Source: an uncultured Sutterella sp. (GTDB taxonomy: Bacteria; Pseudomonadota; Gammaproteobacteria; Burkholderiales; Burkholderiaceae_F). Taken from it: 64,000 bases of DNA. This document shows positions 33,712 through 42,776 of the stretch, piece by piece (the stretch's first letter is position 1; each line of letters opens with the position of its first letter). The stretch lies in assembly GCA_949287305.1 (NCBI GenBank), contig CASEFX010000008.1, positions 59,756-123,755 of the forward strand, written 5' to 3'. The translations under genes and the position numbers were made by a program. The notes beneath the pieces are model-generated. The model saw nothing but the letters and a program-made list of their open reading frames with translations. It did not search any database and had not been told where the DNA came from.

Positions 33712-34547
33712 TTCTCTCTTCAGGCGTCGAATCTGAAACAAAGCTTCTGGCCACTCATAGTAGGTGAAGCGCTTGCTGTACATCGAGAAAGCATACCGTG
33801 ATTTCAACACCACAATTTACTAGACACTGGATCGCTGAAACGACAATTGAATTCAAATCACAATTTCTTCAAAAAATCCCTTGCAACACAATATTTTTAA
33901 GAGAATCAAAATTGTTGCCTCCTATCCACATGAAAGAGCTTCTTGCAAAAAATTTTGTCGCATGACTGTCAACGAGCACCGTCGCCAACCAGAACGCCTC
34001 GCTCGAGACCTGCAGGATCGCCCTCACATAGGAGGCCCTCTCTAACACAAGCCACAGCAACTTCCCTCACTCAAACTCCTTTGTAAGACATAAAAATCTT
34101 TCGTCCTACTTCTTTTTATCAAGCTACACCTCTCGGATGATTCATTCCGTCTCCATCAACTACCATCGCATCAAGGCCATTCTTTTCTTTTGAGAATTAT
34201 TCTCAAACAAAGACTGACTACCTCATCGTTATTCCGTTAACGAATAGCGGATGTTTCGCATCCGGAGAGGCTTTCATGAGAATTTTTGAGATCTTAGTCC
34301 TTTCCCCGATAAGACACTACCTCCTTTGAATCCCCCTCCCCTACGGTTCAGCCTCGTGATCTTTTTCTCCTCCTTTTGAAGACTGGGCAACTAAGAAAAA
34401 AACGAAGAAACTTTGGGCCTACGACGAGGAAACCTCTCTTTTTCCTAAAGAACGGCTGTTCTCGTCACCTTACAACCGGCTCTATGCCGGACCCCTCTTT
34501 CGTCGGAGTCTTCCACCGACGGCAACTTTCCCCAAGGAGGATTTTTC
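33712..34547. other. 836-bp divergent regulatory region between cas3 and fdnG
   Basis: No gene is supported here apart from a possible longer cas3 start (up to 33813). The region is AT-rich and should hold the cas3 and fdn promoters. It contains a Fur-box-like palindrome (34191-34205) and a small hairpin CGGATG-TTTCG-CATCCG (34248-34264) in what would be the fdn leader. No selenocysteine or molybdenum-cofactor element could be recognised by eye. Confidence 0.5.
34191..34205. promoter_or_regulatory. Fur-box-like 7-1-7 palindrome
   Basis: TGAGAATTATTCTCA is a perfect inverted repeat, TGAGAAT-T-ATTCTCA, matching the known Fur heptamer pattern TGAnAATnATTnTCA. It lies about 340 bases upstream of fdnG and about 480 upstream of cas3. 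Iron control of an Fe-S/molybdenum enzyme would make sense, but the distance leaves it open which gene it serves. Confidence 0.5.
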
Positions 34548-37500
34548 ATGGAGCTCTCCCGCAGAGGATTCCTAAAGCGAGGCTTTCTCTTGGGCGGCGG
34601 CGGTCTCGCCTCTTCCCTCTCCGGCGGCGCGTTCGCCGCTCCGAAGGAGAAAAAGGTCTACAAACTTGCAAATATCTCGGAAAGCACTTCGATTTGCTGT
34701 TACTGCTCCGGCGGTTGCGGCACGATCTGCTCGACCCGCGACGGCCAACTGATCAATTTGGAAGGCGACCCCGACCATCCGGTAAACGTCGGCGGTCTCT
34801 GCCCGAAGGGCGCCGCCATGTGGGGTCTGCGCAATGTGGTGACGAAGGACCGCAAGGCCCAACTGCACCCCGACCGCGTGCTTTATCCGCTCGTTCGCCG
34901 CCCCGGCAAGAAGGAGTGGGAGCGTATCTCGTGGGAAGAAGCTCTTGACGGCATCGCGCGCCGCGTCAAGACGACGCGCGACGCCACCTTCGTCGAGAAG
35001 GAAGACAGCGTGACCGTCAACCGTTGCGACGGCATCGCCTCGCTCGGCGCCGCTCAGCTCAACAACGAGGAAGCCTGGCTGACGCAAAAGTTCAACCGGA
35101 CTCTCGGCATCGTCGCGATCGACAACCAGACGCGCGTCTGCCACAGCTCGACCGTCGCCGGTCTCGCTCCGAGCTTCGGACGCGGCTCGATGACCTCGCA
35201 CTGGTGCGACTTCCAGAATGCGGACGTGATCATGTCCATCGGCTCCAATAATGTGGAAAATCACCCTTTGAGCTCCAGATGGGTCGAACGCGCCCAGGAC
35301 CGCGGCGCCACCTGGATCGTGGTCGACCCGCGCTTCACGCGTTCGGCCGCGCAGGCCGACATTTACGGGCGCATTCGTCCGGGGAGCGACCTGGCCTTCT
35401 ACGGCGGTCTCATCAACTACATCCTCTCGAAGAAACTCTATCACCGCGACTACATCGTGGCCTTCACGAACGCCGCCTGTCTTCTTCGCAAGGACTACGA
35501 ATTCGATCCGAACACCGGGCTCTTCTCGGGCTGGGATCCGGAAACGAAAACCTATTCCGATGAAACCTGGGGCTATGACGTCGACCACAAGGAAAAGTGG
35601 GATACGTCCGACGGCTCGTCCTTCGCGTGGGTTCGTGAACCGGGCGTGCCCGAATTCACGACGCCCGACCTCAAGGTCCTGAAGCGCGATGAAACGCTCA
35701 CGGATCCGATGTGCGTCTTGAACGTCATGGCCCGCCACTATGCACGCTACACGCCCGACGTCGTGGCGGAGGTGACCGGCATGGACAAGGACGTCATGCT
35801 CAAGATCTGGGACGTCTACGCCTCCACGGGCCGCCCCGACAAGTCGGGCTCGATCCTCTACGCGCTCGGTCAGACACAGCACTCCTACGGCAGTCAGAAC
35901 TGCCGCGCCATGTGCATCGTGCAGCTTCTTCTAGGCAACATCGGCATCGCGGGCGGCGGCATCAACGCCCTTCGCGGCGAACCGAACGTGCAGGGTTCGA
36001 CCGACGTCGGCGCCTCCTGCCATCAGGCGCCGGGCTATCTCTCCTGGCCCACGGGCAAGAAGCACCCGACCCTTCGCGACTACCTCGAGAAGGAAACGTA
36101 CGCTGCCGGTTACTATGCCAACAAGCCGAAATTTTGGGTCTCTAGCTTGAAGGAATGGTTCGGCGACAACGCGACCGTCGAAAACGACTACTGCTACGAC
36201 CTGCTGCCTAAGATCAGCCCGAAGAAGTCCTACGGCGACTATGCGACGATCACGACCTTCAACGCCATGCGCGACAACCAGACGAAGGGCTACTTCTGCT
36301 GGGGCATGAATCCCGCGCACTCGACGCCCAACGCCAAACACGCCCGCAAGGCGATGGCGAAGCTCGACTGGCTCGTCGTGGCGGACTGGTTCCTCACCGA
36401 AACGGCCACCTTCTGGGAAGCGCCCGACATGAATCCGGAGGAAATCCAGACCGAGGTCTATTTCCTGCCGGCTGCGCTCATCTATGAAAAGACGGGCTCG
36501 ATCAACAATAGCGGCCGCTGGGTCCAGTGGAGAGAAAAGGCAATTGAGCCTCCGGGAGAGTGCAAGTCGGACTTTGAGATCATGGAGCTCCTTTTCGAGC
36601 GCATCCGCGCCCTCTATGAAAAGGAAGGCGGCGCCAACCCCGATCCGATCCTCAAGGCTCAGATGAGCTACAAGATCGACGGCAAGTACGACATCCGTGC
36701 GCTCTGCTGGGCTCTGAACGGCTTCGACGTCAAGACCGGCAAGCTCCTCAAGGGCTACGGCGACCTCAAGGCCGACGGCTCGACCGCCTGCGGCATCTGG
36801 ATCTTCTCGGGCTACTACAACAACGAGGAAGCCAAGCTCGATCCGATGAAGCAGCCGATGACGCGTCGTTCGAAGGAAGACCCGACGGGGCTCGGCCTCT
36901 ATCCGGGTTGGTCGTTCGCATGGCCCGCGAACCGCCGCATTCTCTACAACCGCGCCTCGGCCGACGCTCAAGGGAAGCCCTGGAATCCCAAGCGCGTCCT
37001 CGTCGAATGGGACGGCCAGAAGTGGAAGCAGAACGACGTGGGCGACTTCGTGACCGCGCTTCCGCCCGACACGAACGCCTTCTTTATGACGTGGGAGCAG
37101 CATGCGCGACTCTTCGCGTATTCGATGGGGGACGGTCCCCTGCCCGAACACTTCGAGCCCTGGGAATCGCCCACGAAGAACGTCTTGAACGGCCGCAACA
37201 ACGCCCCGATGACGCTCTACACGGAGGATCCCTCCGTACAGCGCGCGAGCGCCGAAGAGTTCCCGTACGCCGTGACGACCTACTCCGTGGTCGAACACTG
37301 GCAGTCGGGCACGCAGACGCGCAACATCCCGTGGTTGAACGAAATCATGCCGGCGAACTTCATCGAAATTTCCGAGGAGCTCGCGCGTGAAAAAGGCATC
37401 AAGAGCGGCGACTGGGTCCGCGTCTGGAACAAGCGCGGCAGCGTCAAGGTGCAGGCCGTCGTGACGATCCGCATGCAGCCCATGAAGGTGAACGGCAAGC

Positions 37501-37655
37501 TTACGCACGTCGTCGGCATGCCGCACCACTTCTCCTGGGCCACGAAGCTCGCCACGGGCGACAACGTCAACGACCTCACCCCGAACGTGGGCGATCCGAT
37601 GTCGTTCATTCCGGAATACAAGGCCTTCCTTGTCAACCTTGAAAAAGCCGCCTGA
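34548..37655 (+). CDS. fdnG: Formate dehydrogenase (quinone, periplasmic) alpha subunit, Cys variant
   Basis: 1035 residues with AAGGAGG before the ATG. Tat signal: MELSRRGFLKRGFLLGGGGL, exported folded. Fe-S cluster ligands C50, C53, C57, C85 (ICCYCSGGCG ... GGLCPKG). The Mo/W ligand is cysteine at residue 198 (NQTRVCHSSTVAGLAP), codon TGC, where E. coli FdnG has selenocysteine. The bis-MGD fold continues with GSNNVENHPLSSRW, VVDPRFTRSA, KGYFCWGMNPAHS near 580-592, and the C-terminal GDWVRVWNKRGSV. It oxidises formate to CO2 at the periplasmic face and passes electrons to FdnH. First gene of fdnGHI-fdhE-fdhD. Three leader-distal spacers of the nearby CRISPR array match its codons at 34691-34722, 36284-36315 and 36507-36538. 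Confidence 0.93.
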   Translation: MELSRRGFLKRGFLLGGGGLASSLSGGAFAAPKEKKVYKLANISESTSICCYCSGGCGTICSTRDGQLINLEGDPDHPVNVGGLCPKGAAMWGLRNVVTKDRKAQLHPDRVLYPLVRRPGKKEWERISWEEALDGIARRVKTTRDATFVEKEDSVTVNRCDGIASLGAAQLNNEEAWLTQKFNRTLGIVAIDNQTRVCHSSTVAGLAPSFGRGSMTSHWCDFQNADVIMSIGSNNVENHPLSSRWVERAQDRGATWIVVDPRFTRSAAQADIYGRIRPGSDLAFYGGLINYILSKKLYHRDYIVAFTNAACLLRKDYEFDPNTGLFSGWDPETKTYSDETWGYDVDHKEKWDTSDGSSFAWVREPGVPEFTTPDLKVLKRDETLTDPMCVLNVMARHYARYTPDVVAEVTGMDKDVMLKIWDVYASTGRPDKSGSILYALGQTQHSYGSQNCRAMCIVQLLLGNIGIAGGGINALRGEPNVQGSTDVGASCHQAPGYLSWPTGKKHPTLRDYLEKETYAAGYYANKPKFWVSSLKEWFGDNATVENDYCYDLLPKISPKKSYGDYATITTFNAMRDNQTKGYFCWGMNPAHSTPNAKHARKAMAKLDWLVVADWFLTETATFWEAPDMNPEEIQTEVYFLPAALIYEKTGSINNSGRWVQWREKAIEPPGECKSDFEIMELLFERIRALYEKEGGANPDPILKAQMSYKIDGKYDIRALCWALNGFDVKTGKLLKGYGDLKADGSTACGIWIFSGYYNNEEAKLDPMKQPMTRRSKEDPTGLGLYPGWSFAWPANRRILYNRASADAQGKPWNPKRVLVEWDGQKWKQNDVGDFVTALPPDTNAFFMTWEQHARLFAYSMGDGPLPEHFEPWESPTKNVLNGRNNAPMTLYTEDPSVQRASAEEFPYAVTTYSVVEHWQSGTQTRNIPWLNEIMPANFIEISEELAREKGIKSGDWVRVWNKRGSVKVQAVVTIRMQPMKVNGKLTHVVGMPHHFSWATKLATGDNVNDLTPNVGDPMSFIPEYKAFLVNLEKAA

Positions 37656-37673
37656 GGCACAGGAGATATCTAA

Positions 37674-38564
37674 ATGGCTCAAAAAGAAATCGCCATGCTC
37701 TTTGACTCGTCCCGCTGCACGGGCTGCAAGGGATGTCAAGTGGCGTGCAAGCAGTGGAACATGCTGCCCTCGCCCATGGGACTCAACGAAAACGTCTTTC
37801 ACGGGTCGTACCAGAATCCGCCGAACCTGAACGGCGATACGCGCCTCGTGATGACTTTCGACGAAAAGCCCTCGGGCAATAAATATCATCCGGTCGCCTG
37901 GGCGATCGGCCGCCGCTCCTGCTACCACTGCACGGACGCGGGCTGCGTTCAGGCGTGCTCGTCGGGCGCTCTCTACAAGACGGAACAGGGCGTCGTCGCC
38001 TTCGACACCGAAAAGTGCAACGGCTGCACCTTCTGCCAGTCCGCCTGCCCCTTCGACGTGCCTCGCTTCCGTCCGACGGACGGCCGCATCGACAAGTGCA
38101 CGATGTGTCTCGACCGTCTCGAAGAAGGCGAAATCCCGGCCTGCGTCAAGACCTGCCAACCCGAAGCGCTCAAGTTCGGGCCGCGCGAGGAAATGATCGC
38201 GATCGGCAAGCAGCGCGTGGAATTTCTCAAGGCCAAGGGCTTTGAGAAGGCCGAACTCTACGGCGAACACGAAATGGGCGGCTTGCACATTCTGCAGGTT
38301 TGCAAGTACGGGCACGAAGCCTACGGTCTTCCGACCGACCCGAAGCCCGATACGACGCTCGCCGCGATCCAGGCCATGAAGCCCGTCACGGCCGTCGGCA
38401 CGGCCGCCGTGGTCGCGGGCCTCGCCGTAAGCTTCCTCGCCGCCGCGGGTTACCGCCGCAAGAAGGTCTCGATCGAAGAGGCCAAGGCCGGCTGGACCCC
38501 CGAACAGCGCGCCAAGGCCGACCGCGAGGTCGCCGAAGCCCTTCGCCGCGAGTCGGCCGAATAA
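37674..38564 (+). CDS. fdnH: Formate dehydrogenase beta (iron-sulfur) subunit
   Basis: 296 residues with AGGAG upstream. Four 4Fe-4S motifs: CTGCKGCQVACKQW (about 17-30), CYHCTDAGCVQACSSGAL near 83-100, CNGCTFCQSACPFDVP near 115-130, and CTMCLDRLEEGEIPACVKTC near 142-161. A single membrane helix near 240-260 (VGTAAVVAGLAVSFLAAAGY) anchors it, as in FdnH/FdoH. It carries electrons from FdnG to the cytochrome b subunit. The gene follows fdnG by 18 bases. Confidence 0.92.
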   Translation: MAQKEIAMLFDSSRCTGCKGCQVACKQWNMLPSPMGLNENVFHGSYQNPPNLNGDTRLVMTFDEKPSGNKYHPVAWAIGRRSCYHCTDAGCVQACSSGALYKTEQGVVAFDTEKCNGCTFCQSACPFDVPRFRPTDGRIDKCTMCLDRLEEGEIPACVKTCQPEALKFGPREEMIAIGKQRVEFLKAKGFEKAELYGEHEMGGLHILQVCKYGHEAYGLPTDPKPDTTLAAIQAMKPVTAVGTAAVVAGLAVSFLAAAGYRRKKVSIEEAKAGWTPEQRAKADREVAEALRRESAE

Positions 38565-38582
38565 CCGAGGAGGAATTACGAC

Positions 38583-39305
38583 ATGACCCGCTACATTCAA
38601 CGTCATTCGCTGCTCACGCGCGTCACCCACGGCGTGGCCGCCATCGCGTGCATTCTCCTGGCCGTCACGGGACTCTTCGTCTTCGTGCCGAGCCTCGGGG
38701 GCGGCATCATGGGAGGCGACTTCACGCATGCCATGCGCATGCTGCACCGCGTCCTCGCGATTCCGTTCGTCCTCGTGCCGCTCTTTGCGATCCTGAAGAG
38801 CCCCAAGGGCTTCGTTCACCTCATGCGTGACGACGTCTTCGGGAAGTGGGACAAGGACGACTTCGCCTGGGCGATGAAGTTCCCGCTCTACCTCTTCGCA
38901 CCGGGGAAGGTTCACATGCCGCCGCAGCACCACGTGAAGTCGGCGCAGCGTCTCGCCGACGGCGCGCTGATCTTCTTCTGCGTCTTCCTCACCGTCTCCG
39001 GGATGATCCTGTGGCTCAACACGGGGCTTCTCCCCGACGGTAGCTGGAAGGTGACCTTCAGCCCCGAGACGCTCCTCGTCGCGCGTCTCGTGCACGACGT
39101 CTTCTTCTTCCTCACGGTCTTCGTCGGGATCGCCCACATCTATCTCGGTGCGGGGATCTTCCAGCCGTACCGCGGCACCGCCCGCATCATGTTCGGCGAC
39201 GGGAAGGTGAGCGAATCCGATGCCGCCTATCACTGGGGGTATTGGGCCAATGAAGAATTGGCGCTCGGCAAGAACGTCACCGTTGAAAAGGATCCCGTGA
39301 AGTAA
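38583..39305 (+). CDS. fdnI: Formate dehydrogenase gamma subunit (cytochrome b556)
   Basis: 240 residues, four membrane helices, GAGGAGG upstream of the ATG. Haem-ligand histidines are expected in LLTRVTHGVAAIACILLAVT (helix 1), MRMLHRVLAIPFVL (helix 2) and VHDVFFFLTVFVGIAHIYLG (helix 4). It passes electrons from FdnH to the quinone pool in the inner membrane. It starts 18 bases after fdnH. Confidence 0.92.
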   Translation: MTRYIQRHSLLTRVTHGVAAIACILLAVTGLFVFVPSLGGGIMGGDFTHAMRMLHRVLAIPFVLVPLFAILKSPKGFVHLMRDDVFGKWDKDDFAWAMKFPLYLFAPGKVHMPPQHHVKSAQRLADGALIFFCVFLTVSGMILWLNTGLLPDGSWKVTFSPETLLVARLVHDVFFFLTVFVGIAHIYLGAGIFQPYRGTARIMFGDGKVSESDAAYHWGYWANEELALGKNVTVEKDPVK

Positions 39306-39321
39306 ACGGGCTCCAACCGAA

Positions 39322-39383
39322 GCGGTCCGTCCCCACGGGCGGACCGCCCGAAGGAAAGCGCCGTGCGCGACGCTTTCCTTCGG
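39322..39383 (+). other. Two adjacent intercistronic hairpins between fdnI and fdhE
   Basis: GCGGTCCG/CGGACCGC (39322-39329 and 39340-39347) is followed at once by CCGAAGGAAAGCG/CGCTTTCCTTCGG (39348-39360 and 39371-39383). No T-run follows, so they probably stabilise the fdnGHI message or reduce flow into the maturation genes rather than fully terminate. Confidence 0.6.
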
Positions 39384-39407
39384 TAACCCACCGCGAAAGG
39401 AAACACC

Positions 39408-40277
39408 ATGCAGAAACGTACGCTTGAAGCGGCTCTTCAGAACGACTCCGTCGACGACCCGGTCGTGGCCGACCGCCTCGCCTACTTCGGTCCAGCGCTC
39501 CTCAAGGTCTGCGAAGTCGCCCGCCGACTTCCGACGACGGACCTCCCCGATCAGGCGCGCATCGAAGAGGCGCTCGTCCGTCCCGACCGCACGCTCCTCG
39601 CCGACGGTCCCGTCGCGATCGATCCCGCGCTCTTTGAAGAGGTCGTCCGGGAATTCGCCGTCGTGCTCCACGACGCCGCCCACGCCGAAGGCAGTCTTTC
39701 GGACGCGATGAAGGCGGTTGACTGGACGCGCTTTACGACGCCCGACCTCGTCGAGGTCGCCCGCACGCGCCCGTCCGACTACTTCGACCGCGTCGAAGAG
39801 GCAGCGGAAGGAGACGATCTTCTCTCCTACTACATCCTCCCCGTTCTCGGCTTTGCGCTTCGCGCCCATCTCGATCGATTCGCCGCCCAGGCTTCGGCCG
39901 CGATCGACCGGACCGACGACGTGACGGACCACGACCGACCGCTCGCCTGCCCCGTCTGCGGCGGGCTTCCCGACTTCGCGTCGGTTCACGCGACGCCCAA
40001 GAACGGCAACGTCAAGCACCTTCACTGCGGCACCTGCGGCGCGCACTGGAAGTTCGAGCGCATCCGCTGCGCCGCCTGCGGCACGAGCGCCGTGTCGGAC
40101 CTCTCCTACGTGCACGACGAGACCGATCCCGCCCGACGCCTGCACGTCTGCAAGGCCTGCGGCGCGGCGACGCCCACGTTCTTCGCTTCGGGAGACGCCG
40201 AATCCTTCTCGCCCGAGGTCGAGCGCCTTCGCCTCACGGGACTGGAAGCCGCCTACGAAGAAAGCCGCGCTCAGTAA
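39408..40277 (+). CDS. fdhE: Formate dehydrogenase accessory protein FdhE
   Basis: 289 residues; AAAGGAA before the ATG. Rubredoxin-like zinc/iron cysteine pairs in the C-terminal half: CPVCGGLPDF, CGTCGAHWKF, CAACGTSAV, CKACGAATP. FdhE is needed for activity or folding of respiratory formate dehydrogenases and binds the catalytic subunit in the cytoplasm before Tat export. It fits its position directly after the structural genes. Confidence 0.9.
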   Translation: MQKRTLEAALQNDSVDDPVVADRLAYFGPALLKVCEVARRLPTTDLPDQARIEEALVRPDRTLLADGPVAIDPALFEEVVREFAVVLHDAAHAEGSLSDAMKAVDWTRFTTPDLVEVARTRPSDYFDRVEEAAEGDDLLSYYILPVLGFALRAHLDRFAAQASAAIDRTDDVTDHDRPLACPVCGGLPDFASVHATPKNGNVKHLHCGTCGAHWKFERIRCAACGTSAVSDLSYVHDETDPARRLHVCKACGAATPTFFASGDAESFSPEVERLRLTGLEAAYEESRAQ

Positions 40278-40310
40278 AACCGCACGTCACCGAACGTCTT
40301 AGGAGTCATC

Positions 40311-41180
40311 ATGAAGACGACCGTTCAGAACCTCTTTCCCGCCTCCGCCCTTTCACTCGGCACGGGGCTTTCGCCCCTGTCGGAAGGCTTCCGTACGGTG
40401 GAGACACGGTCGCTTTCGCGCCTCGACCGCACCGATCGGGACTGCGTGGCCGAAGAGGTGCCCGTGGCACTCGTCTACAACGGAATTTCCCATGCCGTCA
40501 TGATGACGACCCCCTTCGACCTCGAAGCCTTTGCGGTGGGCTTCACGCTCGCCGAAGGGATCTGCCGGTCGGTCGACGAAATCTTCGACGTCGAGATCCG
40601 CGACGCCTGCCGAGGCAAGGAGGCGGCGATCACGATTTCCTCCGAAGCTTTCTGGAAGCTCAAGGACCGCCGCCGTGCGATGACGGGTCGAACGGGCTGC
40701 GGCCTCTGCGGAACGGAGAACCTCGAATCGGCGATCCGCCCGGCGCCGACCCTTCCCACGACACAGACCTTTGATCTGCGCCACTACGAACAGGGCCTCG
40801 GCTACCTCGAAGACGTCGAGGCGCTCGGAGAATTGACGGGCTGCACGCACGCGGCCGTCTGGGTGAATCCCGACGGAACGCTCGCGGGCGGCGTCGAAGA
40901 CGTGGGCCGTCACGTGGCGCTCGACAAACTCCTGGGGCTTCGGGCGCTCAACGGCTGGAAGGAAGGCGCTCTTTTCGTGAGTTCCCGCGCTTCCTACGAA
41001 ATGGTGCAGAAGGCCGCGATGTGCGGCGTCGAAATTCTTTTCGCCGTGTCGGCCCCGACGGCGCTCGCCGTGGATCTTGCCAAGCGCTCGGGCCTCACGC
41101 TCTCGGCCTTTTGCCGGCCCGGACGCGGGACCGTCTACACCTATCCCGAACGACTCGTGCGAAACGAAACGCCGCGCTGA
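40311..41180 (+). CDS. fdhD: Formate dehydrogenase sulfurtransferase FdhD
   Basis: 289 residues; TTAGGAG precedes the ATG. Key features: [17 protein letters not shown] near 78-94, the sulfur-transfer loop [13 protein letters not shown] (C-x2-C, about 126-138), [14 protein letters not shown] near 205, and [20 protein letters not shown]. FdhD moves sulfur from IscS to the bis-MGD cofactor, which makes formate dehydrogenase active. Last gene of the operon. Confidence 0.92.
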   Translation: MKTTVQNLFPASALSLGTGLSPLSEGFRTVETRSLSRLDRTDRDCVAEEVPVALVYNGISHAVMMTTPFDLEAFAVGFTLAEGICRSVDEIFDVEIRDACRGKEAAITISSEAFWKLKDRRRAMTGRTGCGLCGTENLESAIRPAPTLPTTQTFDLRHYEQGLGYLEDVEALGELTGCTHAAVWVNPDGTLAGGVEDVGRHVALDKLLGLRALNGWKEGALFVSSRASYEMVQKAAMCGVEILFAVSAPTALAVDLAKRSGLTLSAFCRPGRGTVYTYPERLVRNETPR

Positions 41181-41243
41181 GACCTCGGACTCTCGCAAAA
41201 AGCAAAAATCGGGCGGACAAAGGCAACTTTTCCCGCCCGTCGC

Positions 41244-41273
41244 TTGCCGAAGAAAAGAAAAGTTCCCTAGAAT
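41244..41273 (+). promoter_or_regulatory. Candidate promoter of the dicarboxylate/amino-acid symporter
   Basis: TTGCCG (41244-41249) and TAGAAT (41268-41273) are 18 bases apart, about 78 bases upstream of the ATG at 41352. Upstream, CGGGCGG/CCGCCCG arms may form a hairpin ending the fdhD message. Confidence 0.45.
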
Positions 41274-41351
41274 GGAGTCCATATTCCTGAGCAAATCAAT
41301 CGGGAATAGGGACTTTTCTTTTTTCCGAGAACAAATTCGAAGGTGACCCTC

Positions 41352-42593
41352 ATGGCCTCCGCATCCACCACCGCCGGCTCCAACGCGACGCTGCGCATTC
41401 TGATCTTCTACGCCGCGGCGATCGCGCTCGGCGTACTGAACGGCTTCTACGGAACGGACCTCACCATCCGGGCGGGCGACTTCCTCTCGTCCGTCTTCAT
41501 CCGACTCTTCAAGTTCATCAGCATCCCGATCATCGCGGTGTCGCTCATCTCGACCCTCGCGCAATTGGGTGAAAGCCGCGAGTCGGGCCAGATCTTCCGC
41601 CGCACGATCTTCTACACGCTCTTTACGACGATCATCGCCGCGACCGTGGCGGCCGCGCTCTTTCTGCTCTACGCCCCCGCAAACGTGTCGCTTCCCGCCG
41701 CCGCGGGCGAAGTCCCCAAGGTGGTCGAGCACTCCTACTTTGAGTACGTGCAGTCGGTGATCCCCGACAACTTCCTCTCGCCCTTCCTGTCGGCGAACGT
41801 CATTTCGGTCCTGCTCGTCGCGAGCGCCGTGGGTCTCGCCCTCTCGCAGCTCGAGAAGGATTCGCGCCCGAAGGAAGTCCTCACGGCTTTCTTCGCGGGT
41901 GCCCAGCAGATCCTCTTCATCCTCGTTTCCTGGCTCATCAAGATCCTTCCCCTCGGGATCTTCGGCTTCGTCACGGTGCTCTGCCGCGACCTGCAGGCGG
42001 GCGTTTCCCTGGGCGGTCTCGGGACCTACTTCGCCGCGATCATCACGGCGAACCTCCTGCAGATCTTCGTGATCCTGCCGGCGATTCTTCTCGTGAAGGG
42101 GATCTCCCCCGTGAAGACCTTCCGCGCGATGCTCCCTGCCCTGACCGTCGCCTTCTTCTCGAAGTCCTCCGCCGGAACGCTTCCCGTCACGATGCGCTGC
42201 GCCGAAGAGAACCTGCGCGTTCGCAAGAGCGTCTCGGGTTTTGTGCTTCCGATCTGCACGACGATCAACATGAACGCCTGCGCGGCCTTCATCCTCATCA
42301 CCTGCGTCTATCTCATGCAGAACGCCGGGGCCGAGATCACGATCGGCACGCTTGCGAGCTGGATTCTCATCGCGACCGTCGCCGCCGTCGGGAACGCGGG
42401 CGTTCCGATGGGCTGCTTCTTCCTTGCGGCGAGCCTTTTGGCGAGCATGAACGTCCCGATTCTTCTCATGGGCGTCATCCTCCCCTTCTACGCGGTGCTC
42501 GACATGCTGGAAACGGCCGAGAACGTCTGGTCGGACAGCTGTGTGGCCAAGATGGTCGACAAGGACCTCTACGGCGAACCGGGCGAGCCGTAA
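41352..42593 (+). CDS. Dicarboxylate/amino acid:cation symporter (DAACS, GltP/DctA family)
   Basis: 413 residues from ATG 41352 with GAAGGTGA upstream; the frame is open to 41343. The GltPh-type core is clear: reentrant loop 1 as SKSSAGTLPVTM (about 270-281; family SSS/SSAT), helix 7 motif TTINMNACAAF (family NMDG/NMNA), and hairpin 2 VGNAGVPMGCFFLAASLL (family AGVPGG-like). It imports C4-dicarboxylates, glutamate or serine/threonine with Na+ or H+. The NMNA form rather than NMDG leaves the substrate open. Confidence 0.85.
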   Translation: MASASTTAGSNATLRILIFYAAAIALGVLNGFYGTDLTIRAGDFLSSVFIRLFKFISIPIIAVSLISTLAQLGESRESGQIFRRTIFYTLFTTIIAATVAAALFLLYAPANVSLPAAAGEVPKVVEHSYFEYVQSVIPDNFLSPFLSANVISVLLVASAVGLALSQLEKDSRPKEVLTAFFAGAQQILFILVSWLIKILPLGIFGFVTVLCRDLQAGVSLGGLGTYFAAIITANLLQIFVILPAILLVKGISPVKTFRAMLPALTVAFFSKSSAGTLPVTMRCAEENLRVRKSVSGFVLPICTTINMNACAAFILITCVYLMQNAGAEITIGTLASWILIATVAAVGNAGVPMGCFFLAASLLASMNVPILLMGVILPFYAVLDMLETAENVWSDSCVAKMVDKDLYGEPGEP

Positions 42594-42622
42594 TTCCCTG
42601 AACCCTTCCGCTTCCCCCAACG

Positions 42623-42659
42623 AGTCCCTTCGCCTCTTCCACGGCGGAGGGACTTTTTT
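42623..42659 (+). terminator. Terminator of the symporter gene
   Basis: AGTCCCTTCGCC (42623-42634) pairs with GGCGGAGGGACT (42643-42654, one G-T pair) and is followed by a six-T run. Confidence 0.85.
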
Positions 42660-42776
42660 GCGCCGTCTCTACGCCAAACGATCTCGACACAATCCTTCGT
42701 GCGTGGCACACGGAGCCGCTCAACGCAGTGGAAACGTCCTCCCAGATCCAATTGCCGAGGAAGCCGCCGACGAAAG

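Noticed and set aside
34548..37655. fdnG as a selenoprotein with SECIS element
   Set aside because: The frame has no internal TGA; the ligand codon is TGC.
35931..40145. A 1404-codon open frame on the minus strand across the formate dehydrogenase operon
   Set aside because: It is antisense to four well-supported genes, has Arg/Gly/Val-rich low-complexity translation and no family motifs; GC-rich codon bias leaves such frames open. The 947-codon plus-strand frame at 15546-18389 opposite rmuC/ybaL is rejected likewise.
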